A DNA stretch of 32,306 nucleotides from Gammaproteobacteria bacterium. GTDB lineage: Bacteria; Pseudomonadota; Gammaproteobacteria; SZUA-152. The stretch is from positions 1 to 32,306 of the forward strand of contig JAKEGK010000298.1 of the NCBI GenBank assembly GCA_022627515.1. The letters run 5' to 3'. Below the pieces are notes generated by a model that was not told where the DNA came from, ran no database searches, and saw only the letters and a list, made by a program, of their open reading frames with translations. Below, piece after piece: positions 25,061 to 32,306 of this stretch. Within the stretch, counting starts at the first letter, position 1, and each line of letters starts with the position of its first letter. A program made the position numbers and the translations under genes.

Positions 25061-25526
25061 TATCGTTCCTTCCCGTATTATGCTGTTTGCCATCAGCGCG
25101 TTGCATCTGGGCGCCGCGGCGTTGTTAGTTCTCCTTGCGCTGCCAGTGGCGGCAAAACTGTTTTCTGCGGTGACTGTTTTACTGAGTCTTGCGATGAGTC
25201 TTTTTCGATTGGGATGGCTAACCGGACGTTCGCTAATTGGCAAAGTATGGCCGGGTTTGGTGGAGGCCATCTGGGACGAACATGATCAGTGGCAGCTTAC
25301 CGATTCTGATCAGCAAACTCATTATGCGGAATTGTTGCCTGCGACGTACGTGCACCCGCATTTGTCGATAATCAACCTGCGATTGCACGATCGCGCCTGG
25401 TATAACCGCCATCGCGCCATCGTCCTGCTGCGCGACAATATCGATCCGGATACCTTCAGACGCTTGCGGATACGTCTTCGATGGTATACGTCTCAGGCGC
25501 CCGGTAAGTTGGCGGGATCAAAATAG
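25023..25526 (+). CDS. YgfX/CptA-like inner membrane protein
   Basis: The 167-residue protein resembles YgfX (also called CptA), the usual partner gene of sdhE. It has a short N-terminal arm ([15 protein letters not shown]), two transmembrane helices (about residues 17-37 and 42-60) and a cytoplasmic beta-rich tail. The tail ends with [26 protein letters not shown], a typical family end. In E. coli YgfX has been reported as a toxin paired with YgfY/SdhE, a role that remains debated. The start at 25023 is supported by AGGA upstream and overlaps the end of sdhE by 38 bp. Its last 71 bp overlap the end of nadB on the opposite strand. Confidence 0.85.
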   Translation: MSSPKYASPLRFNIVPSRIMLFAISALHLGAAALLVLLALPVAAKLFSAVTVLLSLAMSLFRLGWLTGRSLIGKVWPGLVEAIWDEHDQWQLTDSDQQTHYAELLPATYVHPHLSIINLRLHDRAWYNRHRAIVLLRDNIDPDTFRRLRIRLRWYTSQAPGKLAGSK

Positions 25527-27108
25527 TGTCCTGTGGCGGCTTGCTCTCATCAGGTTTCGGGTAGTTGAGCGTATAATGCAGGCCGCGGCTTTCCTTGCGC
25601 GCCATGGCGCTGCGGATGATCAGTTCGGCAACGTCCACCAGGTTGCGCAGCTCGATCAGATCATTGGTGACACGGAAGTTGCTGTAGTATTCAAAAATCT
25701 CATGGGCTAATAAATTCACGCGGCGCATGGCGCGCTCCAGGCGTTTATTGGATCTTACAATACCCACGTAGTCCCACATGAAGTGGCGCAGCTCATCCCA
25801 GTTGTGGGCTACCACAATTTCTTCATCGGAATCGGTGACCCGGCTTTCATCCCATTCCGGCAATACCGTAAATGGTTCTTGAGATGGTTTGCGGCTATTG
25901 ATATGCCGTGCCGCCGAGGCGCCAAACACCAGGCATTCCAGCAGCGAATTGCTGGCCATCCGATTTGCGCCATGCATGCCGGTACAGGCGGTTTCTCCAA
26001 TGGCATACAAGCCATCAATATCCGTTTGGCCATATTGGTTCGTAACAATACCGCCGCAGGTGTAGTGCGCCGCGGGCACTACGGGGATGGGTTGTTTTGT
26101 AATATCGAAACCAAACTTCAGGCAGTTTTGATAGATCGTGGGAAAATGGGACTTGATAAACTCTTCCGGCTTGAAGCTGATATCCAGGTAAACACAATCC
26201 AGGCCGCGTTTTTTCATTTCATGGTCGATAGCACGGGCCACTATATCCCGCGGGGCCAGTTCCGCGCGCGGATCCACTTTGGTCATGAATCGCGTGCCGT
26301 CAGGCAGTAACAAATGGCCGCCTTCACCGCGCACGGCTTCGGATATCAGAAAGGATTTGGCATGCGGATGATAAAGGCAGGTGGGGTGAAACTGGATAAA
26401 CTCCATATTTGCAATGCGGCAGCCGGCGCGCCAGGCCATGGCAATGCCATCGCCCGTGGATTCGTCGGGATTACTGGTATAAAGATATACTTTGCTGGCC
26501 CCGCCGCTGGCAAGTACGACTTTGTTGGCCTGGAATGTTTCGGTGTGCCCCGACTTTTTGTTGTGTACATAGGCGCCGAGGACTCGTTGGGGTGACTGGT
26601 TTAATTTGGCGGCGGTAATCAGATCGATCGCAATATGATTTTCGAATATATGAATATTAGAACGTTCTTTTACACGTTCTATCAAGGTCCTGGAAAGCGC
26701 ATGGCCTGTTGCGTCTTTACAATGAATCACCCGCCGGTGGCTGTGACCGCCTTCGCGCGTCAGATGATAGGCCGACTTTTTATTGTTTTCTTCGGTATGA
26801 GTAAAAGGCACACCCAATCCGATTAACCAGTCGATTTCTTCCTTGCTATGTTCCACAACATAACGAACAATCGATTCCCGGCACAAACCCGCGCCGGCGT
26901 TTAACGTGTCCGCGACATGCGAATCAATTGAATCTTCGGGATCGATTACGGCGGATATGCCCCCTTGCGCGTACCACGTGCAACCGGAACGGATGTTGCC
27001 TTTCGATACCAGGGCAATGTTGTATCGGGGATCCAATTGCAGCGCCAATGTTAAACCCGCCGCTCCCGTGCCGAAAATTAAGACGTCATATTTATGGGTA
27101 GGTGTCAT
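25456..27108 (-). CDS. nadB: L-aspartate oxidase NadB
   Basis: NadB oxidises L-aspartate to iminoaspartate with FAD, the first step of de novo NAD synthesis. The 550-residue protein starts with the FAD-binding motif [16 protein letters not shown]. It also contains [66 protein letters not shown] and [21 protein letters not shown], with the C-terminal [18 protein letters not shown]. It belongs to the same flavoprotein superfamily as SdhA encoded nearby. It is divergent from rpoE and convergent with ygfX, as in Pseudomonas. No nadA or nadC is adjacent. Confidence 0.97.
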   Translation of the reverse strand: MTPTHKYDVLIFGTGAAGLTLALQLDPRYNIALVSKGNIRSGCTWYAQGGISAVIDPEDSIDSHVADTLNAGAGLCRESIVRYVVEHSKEEIDWLIGLGVPFTHTEENNKKSAYHLTREGGHSHRRVIHCKDATGHALSRTLIERVKERSNIHIFENHIAIDLITAAKLNQSPQRVLGAYVHNKKSGHTETFQANKVVLASGGASKVYLYTSNPDESTGDGIAMAWRAGCRIANMEFIQFHPTCLYHPHAKSFLISEAVRGEGGHLLLPDGTRFMTKVDPRAELAPRDIVARAIDHEMKKRGLDCVYLDISFKPEEFIKSHFPTIYQNCLKFGFDITKQPIPVVPAAHYTCGGIVTNQYGQTDIDGLYAIGETACTGMHGANRMASNSLLECLVFGASAARHINSRKPSQEPFTVLPEWDESRVTDSDEEIVVAHNWDELRHFMWDYVGIVRSNKRLERAMRRVNLLAHEIFEYYSNFRVTNDLIELRNLVDVAELIIRSAMARKESRGLHYTLNYPKPDESKPPQDTILIPPTYRAPETYTIEDVSASV

Positions 27109-27510
27109 TTTTATGAGTGGGTGTTAATATGCTTGAGTTAACTGATTGTTTGTTATAGTGTAATTCGTTAACGTATTGTCACCGGATTGTCATTTTAACG
27201 CTGAATCAAGGCATTTAGGAACAATTCTTATCAAAAAATGTCGATGTAGTCGAAAACATGGCGCTTGAAAGCATTGTATGTACAATACGGTTTGCCACCG
27301 ACAGCTGATGGACGGCGGGTGGCGGGAAAAAAATGGTGACTGAGATAGTCACTCTGGAGTAAGACTCATCGGGAAGAATTTTTGTATGGAGATGAGTGGG
27401 ATATCACATCCTTTATTACCTGGCAGAGTGGCGAACTATCTTAAGATCGTATTGTCTAGGAAAATAAGGCATAGGATGTCTGCCTTGCTATATAAGGGGT
27501 TTTGGCCCAG
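27109..27510. other. nadB-rpoE divergent intergenic region
   Basis: These 402 bp carry the divergent promoters of nadB and rpoE but no convincing gene. A hairpin-capable repeat GTGACT-GAGAT-AGTCAC is at 27336-27352. A second sigma-E-like sequence, GGAACAA (27218-27224) with TCGAT 16 bp further, is weaker than the candidate at 27433-27459. A plus-strand frame at 27386-27619 overlaps the start of rpoE and is judged spurious. Confidence 0.5.
27433..27459 (+). promoter_or_regulatory. Candidate sigma-E autoregulated promoter of rpoE
   Basis: GAACTA (27433-27438) matches the invariant GAAC core of sigma-E/AlgU -35 boxes. After a 16-bp spacer comes TCTAG (27455-27459), close to the -10 consensus TCTGA or TCTAA. 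The site lies about 50 bp before the rpoE ATG. Autoregulation of rpoE from such a promoter is established in E. coli and Pseudomonas, which supports this reading. Confidence 0.45.
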
Positions 27511-28086
27511 ATGGCCGAAAGAAACGTGGATCAGGCGCTCGTCGAGCGAGTACAACGAGGGGATAAAACGGCATTTGATATTCTTGTGCGGAAATACCAG
27601 CATAAGGTCGTCAAGTTAATATCTCGTTATGTCAAGGATCAGCAGGAAGTTTACGATGTTTCCCAGGAAGCTTTTATAAAGGCTTACCGCGCGCTGCCGA
27701 ATTTTAGAGGCGATAGCGCGTTTTATACATGGATGTACCGTATAGCAATTAATACTGCAAAGAATTATCTGGTAGCCCAGGGTCGCAGGTTGCCGAATGT
27801 CGATATCGAAGCACAAGACGCGGAACAGTTTGAGGGTGAATCGGCATTAAAGGAATATGCAACGCCTGAAAGTATGCTCAGGCGTGACGAAATTCAGGAG
27901 ACTGTATTTCGGACCATAGAAAATCTTCCGGAAGATTTACGAACAGCGATAACGCTGCGGGAGATTGAAGGTTTGAGCTATGAAGAGATTGCCGAAGCCA
28001 TGGATTGTCCAGTGGGTACCGTCAGGTCCAGGATATTCCGGGCTCGGGAAGCTATCGACAAAACACTTCGGCCACTAATTGGATAA
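27511..28086 (+). CDS. rpoE: RNA polymerase sigma-E factor RpoE (AlgU)
   Basis: This extracytoplasmic-function sigma factor directs the envelope-stress response. The 191-residue protein aligns end to end with E. coli RpoE: DQALVERVQRGDKTAFDILVRKYQHKV and EAFIKAYRALPNFRGDSAFYTWMYRIAINTAKNYL (region 2), then FRTIENLPEDLRTAITLREIEGLSYEEIAEAMDCPVGTVRSRIFRAREAI (region 4). AAGGGG lies 11 nt before the ATG at 27511; an upstream TTG at 27502 is less likely. It is followed by rseA, whose first possible ATG overlaps the stop codon. Confidence 0.97.
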   Translation: MAERNVDQALVERVQRGDKTAFDILVRKYQHKVVKLISRYVKDQQEVYDVSQEAFIKAYRALPNFRGDSAFYTWMYRIAINTAKNYLVAQGRRLPNVDIEAQDAEQFEGESALKEYATPESMLRRDEIQETVFRTIENLPEDLRTAITLREIEGLSYEEIAEAMDCPVGTVRSRIFRAREAIDKTLRPLIG

Positions 28087-28112
28087 TGTCACAGCACGCA
28101 GGGTATGAAACA

Positions 28113-28808
28113 ATGACAAAAGCAACTGAAAAAGACGAGCAGATATCAGCGTTCCTAGATAATGAATTAAGTCACGAAAATTGCGAACAACTCATAAGCA
28201 CCCTCTGTAAAGATGAAGGATTAAAATCCTGTCTTGAACGCTACCAGTTGATCAGTGACTCAATGCGGAATCAACTGCCGTCCGGTATAAAACGGGATTT
28301 TGTTCGTCACGTCATGTCTGTCGTTGAAGCCGAACCCACCATCCTCGCACCAGCCGCCAGTTTATCAAATAAGTCAAATTACCAATCGATCTTAACCAGG
28401 AAAGCCGCCGGATTTGCGATTGCGGCGTCCGTAGCGGCAATTGCGGTAATTGGGGTGCAATCGAAATACAGCGAAGAGCCGGAACAAGTGGCGACAGCAA
28501 TGCCGGATAAAAGTGAGTTTGTAAGGATGGCGGAAGAAAATCCAGTTGCCGCAAACGTGCAGCCGGTGATTACATCGAAGCCGGCAAATGGTTTTGCCAC
28601 CGCGTCTACAACGGTTCAACAGCAACCGCTGGTTCAGCAACAGCCGATTCCACAAATAACATTACGGAAATTTGATTCACAGCTTCATCAATATATCGTT
28701 AATCATTCACAATATGCAGCTGGCGCAGGGGTTCACGATATTATTTCTTCGGCACGAATCGTTTCTTCCTCCCAGCAAAAATTTTCCGCGGATCAGGTTA
28801 AACAGTGA
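28113..28808 (+). CDS. rseA: Anti-sigma-E factor RseA (MucA)
   Basis: RseA spans the inner membrane and holds RpoE inactive until stress proteases cut it. The 231-residue protein has an N-terminal cytoplasmic sigma-binding region (EQISAFLDNELSHENCEQLI, then LERYQLISDSMRNQLP), a transmembrane helix at about residues 100-118 (AAGFAIAASVAAIAVIGV) and a periplasmic tail with a Gln/Pro-rich part (QQQPLVQQQPIPQ). The conserved C-terminal LHQYIVNHSQYA resembles the RseB-binding end of MucA. The ATG at 28113 has AGGG 9 nt upstream; an ATG at 28086 overlapping the rpoE stop is the alternative. The stop overlaps the rseB GTG. Confidence 0.93.
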   Translation: MTKATEKDEQISAFLDNELSHENCEQLISTLCKDEGLKSCLERYQLISDSMRNQLPSGIKRDFVRHVMSVVEAEPTILAPAASLSNKSNYQSILTRKAAGFAIAASVAAIAVIGVQSKYSEEPEQVATAMPDKSEFVRMAEENPVAANVQPVITSKPANGFATASTTVQQQPLVQQQPIPQITLRKFDSQLHQYIVNHSQYAAGAGVHDIISSARIVSSSQQKFSADQVKQ

Positions 28809-29770
28809 GGCTAGTCGTTTTCCTAACCAGTCTGGTTCTGTTTTCCTATGCAGGGGCTGAGCAGAATGCCGCTCCCGCGTTAAGCTTTCTTAATAAAATG
28901 GGTTCTGCGATAAAAGACCTGAATTATCACGGCACTCTGGTTTACCTGCATGGCGGTCAGGTCGAGTCGCTAAAACTTGTTCACAAACAGGACAAGTCAG
29001 GAGAAATTCAACGCCTCGTGCACTTGAGCGGCGAAGCGCGCGAAGTCATCCGCAACAACGAAATCGTTACCTGCTATATGCCGGACACCCGGTCTGTGGT
29101 GGTGGGCGAGCGCCGGTTCAATAACCATTTATTATCCAGACTTACCAGGAACTTCGGGGATTTTGAGGGGCAATACGAATTTGTTGTAGATGGCAAAGGG
29201 CGTATCGCGGAACGCGAATCAACTGTTGTTTTAATCCGCCCGAAAGACGGCTTTCGCTATGGTTACCGGTTCTGGATTGACGATGACAGTGGCCTGTTAT
29301 TGAAATCAGATTTACTGGCTACTGACGGTTCGGTGCTTGAGCAGCTCATGTTTGTCGAGTTGGCCGTTGTTGACAGGATACCGGACGCCATGCTTCAACC
29401 TGCCGTCAATGGCGAGAGTTATACCTGGCACAATGGCAGGGGAAAAAGGGCGGATCAACAAATAGAGCAGGAGACCAATAGCTGGCGAATCGCGCGCATG
29501 CCGGATGGCTTTATTGTTACTGACCGTTCCAAACAAAAAATACCAAACAGAAACCAGCCCGTCGATTATATGATGGTTTCGGATGGATTGGCCTCTATAT
29601 CAATTTACATCGAGCAGTATAGTGAGCAAGATCATGGATTACTTGGCGCATCAAGCATGGGCGCCGTGAACGTATTCGGATCCTTGCTGGCTAATTATCA
29701 TGTTACGGTTGTCGGTGAAGTCCCGCAGCAAACCGTGCAAATGATCGCCGAGTCAATTTCCAATCAATAA
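28805..29770 (+). CDS. rseB: Sigma-E regulatory protein RseB (MucB)
   Basis: RseB is periplasmic. It binds the RseA tail and shields it from DegS until lipoprotein or lipopolysaccharide signals displace it. The 321-residue protein starts at a GTG overlapping the rseA stop by 4 bp and has a signal peptide (VVFLTSLVLFSYAGA). Family stretches are LNYHGTLVYLHGGQVESLKLVH, REVIRNNEIVTCYMPDTRSVVV, the two lipocalin-like domains' PDGFIVTDR and MVSDGLASISIYIE, and a C-terminal NVFGSLLANYHVTVVGEVPQQTV. Confidence 0.95.
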   Translation: MRLVVFLTSLVLFSYAGAEQNAAPALSFLNKMGSAIKDLNYHGTLVYLHGGQVESLKLVHKQDKSGEIQRLVHLSGEAREVIRNNEIVTCYMPDTRSVVVGERRFNNHLLSRLTRNFGDFEGQYEFVVDGKGRIAERESTVVLIRPKDGFRYGYRFWIDDDSGLLLKSDLLATDGSVLEQLMFVELAVVDRIPDAMLQPAVNGESYTWHNGRGKRADQQIEQETNSWRIARMPDGFIVTDRSKQKIPNRNQPVDYMMVSDGLASISIYIEQYSEQDHGLLGASSMGAVNVFGSLLANYHVTVVGEVPQQTVQMIAESISNQ

Positions 29771-29783
29771 TGAAGGTGATTTA

Positions 29784-30269
29784 ATGCTCGAAGAGCATGC
29801 TACAGTTGTCTCCGTGGATGAAGATGGCATCTGGGTTGAAGTGCAACGCCGGTCGGTGTGTGGCCAGTGCGCCGCTAACAAAGGCTGCGGTTCAGCGGTC
29901 TTGCAGAAAGTGCTGGGCAACAAGCGAAACATCTTCCGTGTCAGCGGAGATTTTCCTGTTAACGTTGGCGATGAGGTAATTATCGGCGTTAATGAAAATG
30001 CGCTGGTAAAAGGTTCTTTGCTGGTTTACGCGGTTCCTGTTTTGTATATGATTGTTTTTGCCTTGCTGGGGGAAACTATTGTTTCACGCACACTGTCAAT
30101 TGAGTCAGATTCTATGAGCGTGCTGGGCGCTCTCGTTGGACTGGTTGTCAGCGTTATGGGCTTAAGATGGCATAGCCGCAAGACCACTGACCACCCGCAA
30201 TATCAGCCAATCCTGCTGCGCCATGCGAATGAAGTTTTGGTTCAGCCTGAATATAAGCTATTAGGCTAA
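29784..30269 (+). CDS. rseC: SoxR-reducing/sigma-E modulator RseC (MucC)
   Basis: This 161-residue inner-membrane protein of the RseC/MucC family has a cysteine-containing N-terminal domain. The pattern C-x2-C-x5-C in RSVCGQCAANKGCGSAVL is the family signature. Two transmembrane helices follow at about 75-97 and 108-126. RseC modulates the sigma-E system and, in E. coli, takes part in SoxR reduction. AAGGTG lies 8 nt before the ATG. It is 13 bp downstream of rseB. Confidence 0.93.
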   Translation: MLEEHATVVSVDEDGIWVEVQRRSVCGQCAANKGCGSAVLQKVLGNKRNIFRVSGDFPVNVGDEVIIGVNENALVKGSLLVYAVPVLYMIVFALLGETIVSRTLSIESDSMSVLGALVGLVVSVMGLRWHSRKTTDHPQYQPILLRHANEVLVQPEYKLLG

Positions 30270-30313
30270 AGCGAATTTATCCAAGAAAAATTGCATTACA
30301 GGAGAAAACTAAA

Positions 30314-31741
30314 GTGCGTGCAACTGACGTAAAACAATTGTCTGTATTTTTCATGATGCTGTTGTTTTTATTCGCTCTGGCGACTGCGAATGCGCGTGAA
30401 CTTCCGGATTTTACCGACCTGGTGGAAAAAAACGGCGCGGCGGTTGTTAACATCAGTACCACGCAAAAAATCAAGCATCCACCAACCCGGCAACCTTTTC
30501 AGGGTGAGCAGGTGCCTGAGGGACCCTTTGGCGACTTGTTCCGGCATTTTTTTGGTGATGAAGAAGGCCGTGAGTTTGAAGACTTTGACTCCAAGTCGCT
30601 GGGTTCCGGATTTATCATTTCCAAAGACGGTTATATATTGACTAATAATCACGTCATTAAAGATGCCAATGAAATTATTGTCCGGCTTTCAGATCGCCGC
30701 GAGCTGGTGGCTGAAATGGTAGGTACGGATCCCCGCAGTGATATCGCGCTGTTAAAGATTGAAGGTGAAGATTTACCGGTGGTTACAATCGGCGATTCAG
30801 AGTCATTGAAAGTCGGTGAATGGGTGCTTGCGATCGGTTCGCCTTTCGGGTTTGATTATTCGGTTACGGCGGGGATTGTCAGCGCCAAGGGAAGAAACCT
30901 ACCCCGCGAGAACTATGTTCCATTCATACAGACGGATGTGGCGATTAATCCCGGGAACTCGGGCGGCCCGTTGTTTAATCTGGATGGCAAAGTGATCGGG
31001 ATCAATTCCCAGATCTACAGCCGTACTGGTGGTTTTATGGGGTTGTCGTTTGCCATACCGATTAACATGGTGATGAATGTCGTCGATCAGCTTAAATCAT
31101 CCGGCCGTGTGGCCAGGGGATGGTTGGGTGTCTTGATCCAGGATGTTACCCGCGAACTGGCGGAATCCTTCGGTATGGATAAACCACGCGGCGCGCTGGT
31201 GGCCAAGGTGTTACCGGACAGTCCGGCGGAAAAAGCCGGATTTCAGGTCGGTGATGTGGTAATAAAGTTTGACGGGAAAAATATCGAGCGTTCCTCGAAT
31301 TTGCCGCCGGTGGTTGGTATGACAGACGTGGGCAGAAACGTCAAAGTGGAGATTTTACGCAACGGAAAGAAAAAAAGCCTGACTGTCAATTTAGGTGAGC
31401 TGCCGGACGACGACGCAACGCTGGCCAGCGCTCCGGAACCGAAACCTTCGGAAGACAATAAATTGAATGTTGTTGTGGTTGACCTGAATACGGAGCAACG
31501 CTCCAGTCTGGAGATTAAAGAGAATGGTGTTTTTGTAAGCAATGTGAGTTCGGGTCCGGCGCGCAAAGCAGGTGTGCGCCGCGGAGATGTTATTCTGATG
31601 ATTAACAATACCGATGTGAAAGACACCAAGCACTTTAAAGAGATAATTGACAACTTGCCTGCAAATAAATCGGTTCCCTTGCTGGTTCAACGCCGTGGAG
31701 GACCTGTGTTTCTGGCATTAAAACTTTCCGACGGCGAATAA
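30314..31741 (+). CDS. mucD: Periplasmic serine protease DegP/MucD
   Basis: This HtrA-family protease degrades misfolded envelope proteins. The 475-residue protein starts at GTG with AGGAG 9 nt upstream. It has a signal peptide (residues 1-27), a trypsin-like domain with the triad His113 (TNNHVI), Asp143 (DPRSDIALLKI) and Ser216 (NPGNSGGPLF), and two PDZ domains (about 265-355 and 385-470). It lies 44 bp after rseC, and its position at the end of the rpoE operon corresponds to mucD in Pseudomonas. The final strong terminator at 31825-31862 probably ends the operon. Confidence 0.96.
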   Translation: MRATDVKQLSVFFMMLLFLFALATANARELPDFTDLVEKNGAAVVNISTTQKIKHPPTRQPFQGEQVPEGPFGDLFRHFFGDEEGREFEDFDSKSLGSGFIISKDGYILTNNHVIKDANEIIVRLSDRRELVAEMVGTDPRSDIALLKIEGEDLPVVTIGDSESLKVGEWVLAIGSPFGFDYSVTAGIVSAKGRNLPRENYVPFIQTDVAINPGNSGGPLFNLDGKVIGINSQIYSRTGGFMGLSFAIPINMVMNVVDQLKSSGRVARGWLGVLIQDVTRELAESFGMDKPRGALVAKVLPDSPAEKAGFQVGDVVIKFDGKNIERSSNLPPVVGMTDVGRNVKVEILRNGKKKSLTVNLGELPDDDATLASAPEPKPSEDNKLNVVVVDLNTEQRSSLEIKENGVFVSNVSSGPARKAGVRRGDVILMINNTDVKDTKHFKEIIDNLPANKSVPLLVQRRGGPVFLALKLSDGE

Positions 31742-32082
31742 AAGGAAACGAACCAACAAAGAGTGGAAATGTTTTTACTCTCCTGTCCAGAATTTTATTT
31801 CCTGCCGAAATTGCCAATCTCTATAACCGGGTTCACGCTAGTGAGTGAATCCGGTTTTTCTTGGCCGCAAGCATGTGTTTTTCAGCTGAAAATAGATTAG
31901 AATAGCGAAGCCAACTTTAGCCGGTCTTCGGATGGTTTTAACACGCTGAAAATAAAAGATTAATAAGGATTTTCGGGCAATTTCTTCCAGTCAGAAAAGC
32001 TTCCGTAGATTGTTGCCATAAGGCAGGCATTTAACAACACAAGATATATTGCTCCAAGAGCAAGTATAGACAATAGGTTTGT
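31742..32082. other. degP-lepA intergenic region
   Basis: This 341-bp gap holds the intrinsic terminator at 31825-31862 and, just after it, a perfect 14-bp palindrome TTTTCAGCTGAAAA (31879-31892). The palindrome lies in A+T-rich DNA and could be an operator or part of the lepA promoter region. No gene is visible, and no -35/-10 pair for lepA could be fixed with confidence. Confidence 0.5.
31825..31862 (+). terminator. Rho-independent terminator after degP
   Basis: The stem AACCGGGTTCAC pairs with GTGAATCCGGTT over 12 positions with one G-U pair and an 8-nt loop. It is followed directly by a T-rich tract (TTTCTT). It lies 83 bp after the degP stop codon and points in the same direction, so it most likely ends the rpoE-rseABC-degP transcript. 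Confidence 0.9.
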
Positions 32083-32306
32083 ATGACCCAGCTGGATCAT
32101 ATCCGCAACTTTTCCATTATTGCCCACATAGACCATGGTAAATCCACCCTGGCGGATCGCTTTATCCAGCTATGCGGTGGATTGGCAGAGCGTGAAATGT
32201 CGGAGCAGGTTCTGGATTCCATGGATCTGGAAAGGGAGCGTGGTATTACCATAAAGGCGCAGAGCGTCACGTTAAAATATAAGTCCAAAAGCGGCAAAAT
32301 TTATCA
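32083..32306 (+). CDS. lepA: Elongation factor 4 LepA (5' end only)
   Basis: Only the first 74 complete codons are in the window. The protein starts [27 protein letters not shown], containing the GTPase P-loop AHIDHGKST, and continues [25 protein letters not shown], with the switch I Thr of RGIT. This matches LepA, the translational GTPase EF4. The gene continues past the right edge. It follows the rpoE-degP block as in Pseudomonas, usually ahead of lepB. Confidence 0.95.
   Translation, partial: MTQLDHIRNFSIIAHIDHGKSTLADRFIQLCGGLAEREMSEQVLDSMDLERERGITIKAQSVTLKYKSKSGKIY

Noticed and set aside
27386-27619. A 77-codon frame just before and overlapping rpoE
   Set aside because: It overlaps the conserved start of rpoE in another frame and has no recognisable features.

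Overview
The window is a chromosomal segment of a gammaproteobacterium. The evidence is the succession of conserved blocks: recJ-prfB-lysS, ygfZ, sdhCDAB-sdhE-ygfX, and nadB-rpoE-rseA-rseB-rseC-degP-lepA. The last block has the same order as nadB-algU-mucABCD-lepA in Pseudomonas. Base composition looks roughly balanced. I could not assign a genus from sequence alone.

Layout. Positions 1-1430 carry a PhoX-like (DUF839) Tat lipoprotein. A minus-strand tRNA-Leu(CAA) follows, divergent from queA, then an RpfE-family gene (1774-3880). In Xanthomonas the rpfE gene sits, as I recall, next to recJ-prfB-lysS. Here about 10.6 kb of mostly lineage-specific material lies between rpfE and recJ (3881-14523). 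It contains an unknown membrane protein, a repeat-rich intergenic stretch, a short Bacteroidetes-type AMP nucleosidase, a zinc-ribbon Nudix hydrolase, a DUF302 protein, a small BamE-like secreted protein, a DUF6279 lipoprotein, a large membrane-bound GGDEF-EAL protein, three tandem GspG-like pseudopilins and MoaB. Most of these are on the minus strand.

From 14524 the window is housekeeping: recJ, prfB with its programmed +1 frameshift, lysS, a membrane-anchored protein consisting only of the domain that usually precedes SBBP beta-propeller repeats, and ygfZ on the minus strand. Next come all four succinate dehydrogenase genes and the SdhA flavinylation factor SdhE with its partner YgfX. nadB is convergent with ygfX and overlaps it. 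The envelope-stress regulon follows: sigma-E, anti-sigma RseA, RseB, RseC and a DegP/MucD protease. A clear rho-independent terminator lies between degP and lepA, which is cut by the window end.

How the genes work together: sdhCDAB with sdhE and ygfZ groups a flavin/Fe-S enzyme with factors that mature flavin and Fe-S proteins. rpoE-rseABC-degP groups a stress sigma factor, its control proteins and a periplasmic protease. I found no CRISPR array, intact insertion sequence, integrase or phage genes. The non-genic novelty lies in several palindromic repeat elements (4774-4875, 7619-7702, 21353-21413 and partial copies) and short tandem repeats. The genic novelty is mainly the orphan pseudopilin trio and the stand-alone SBBP-N-like protein.
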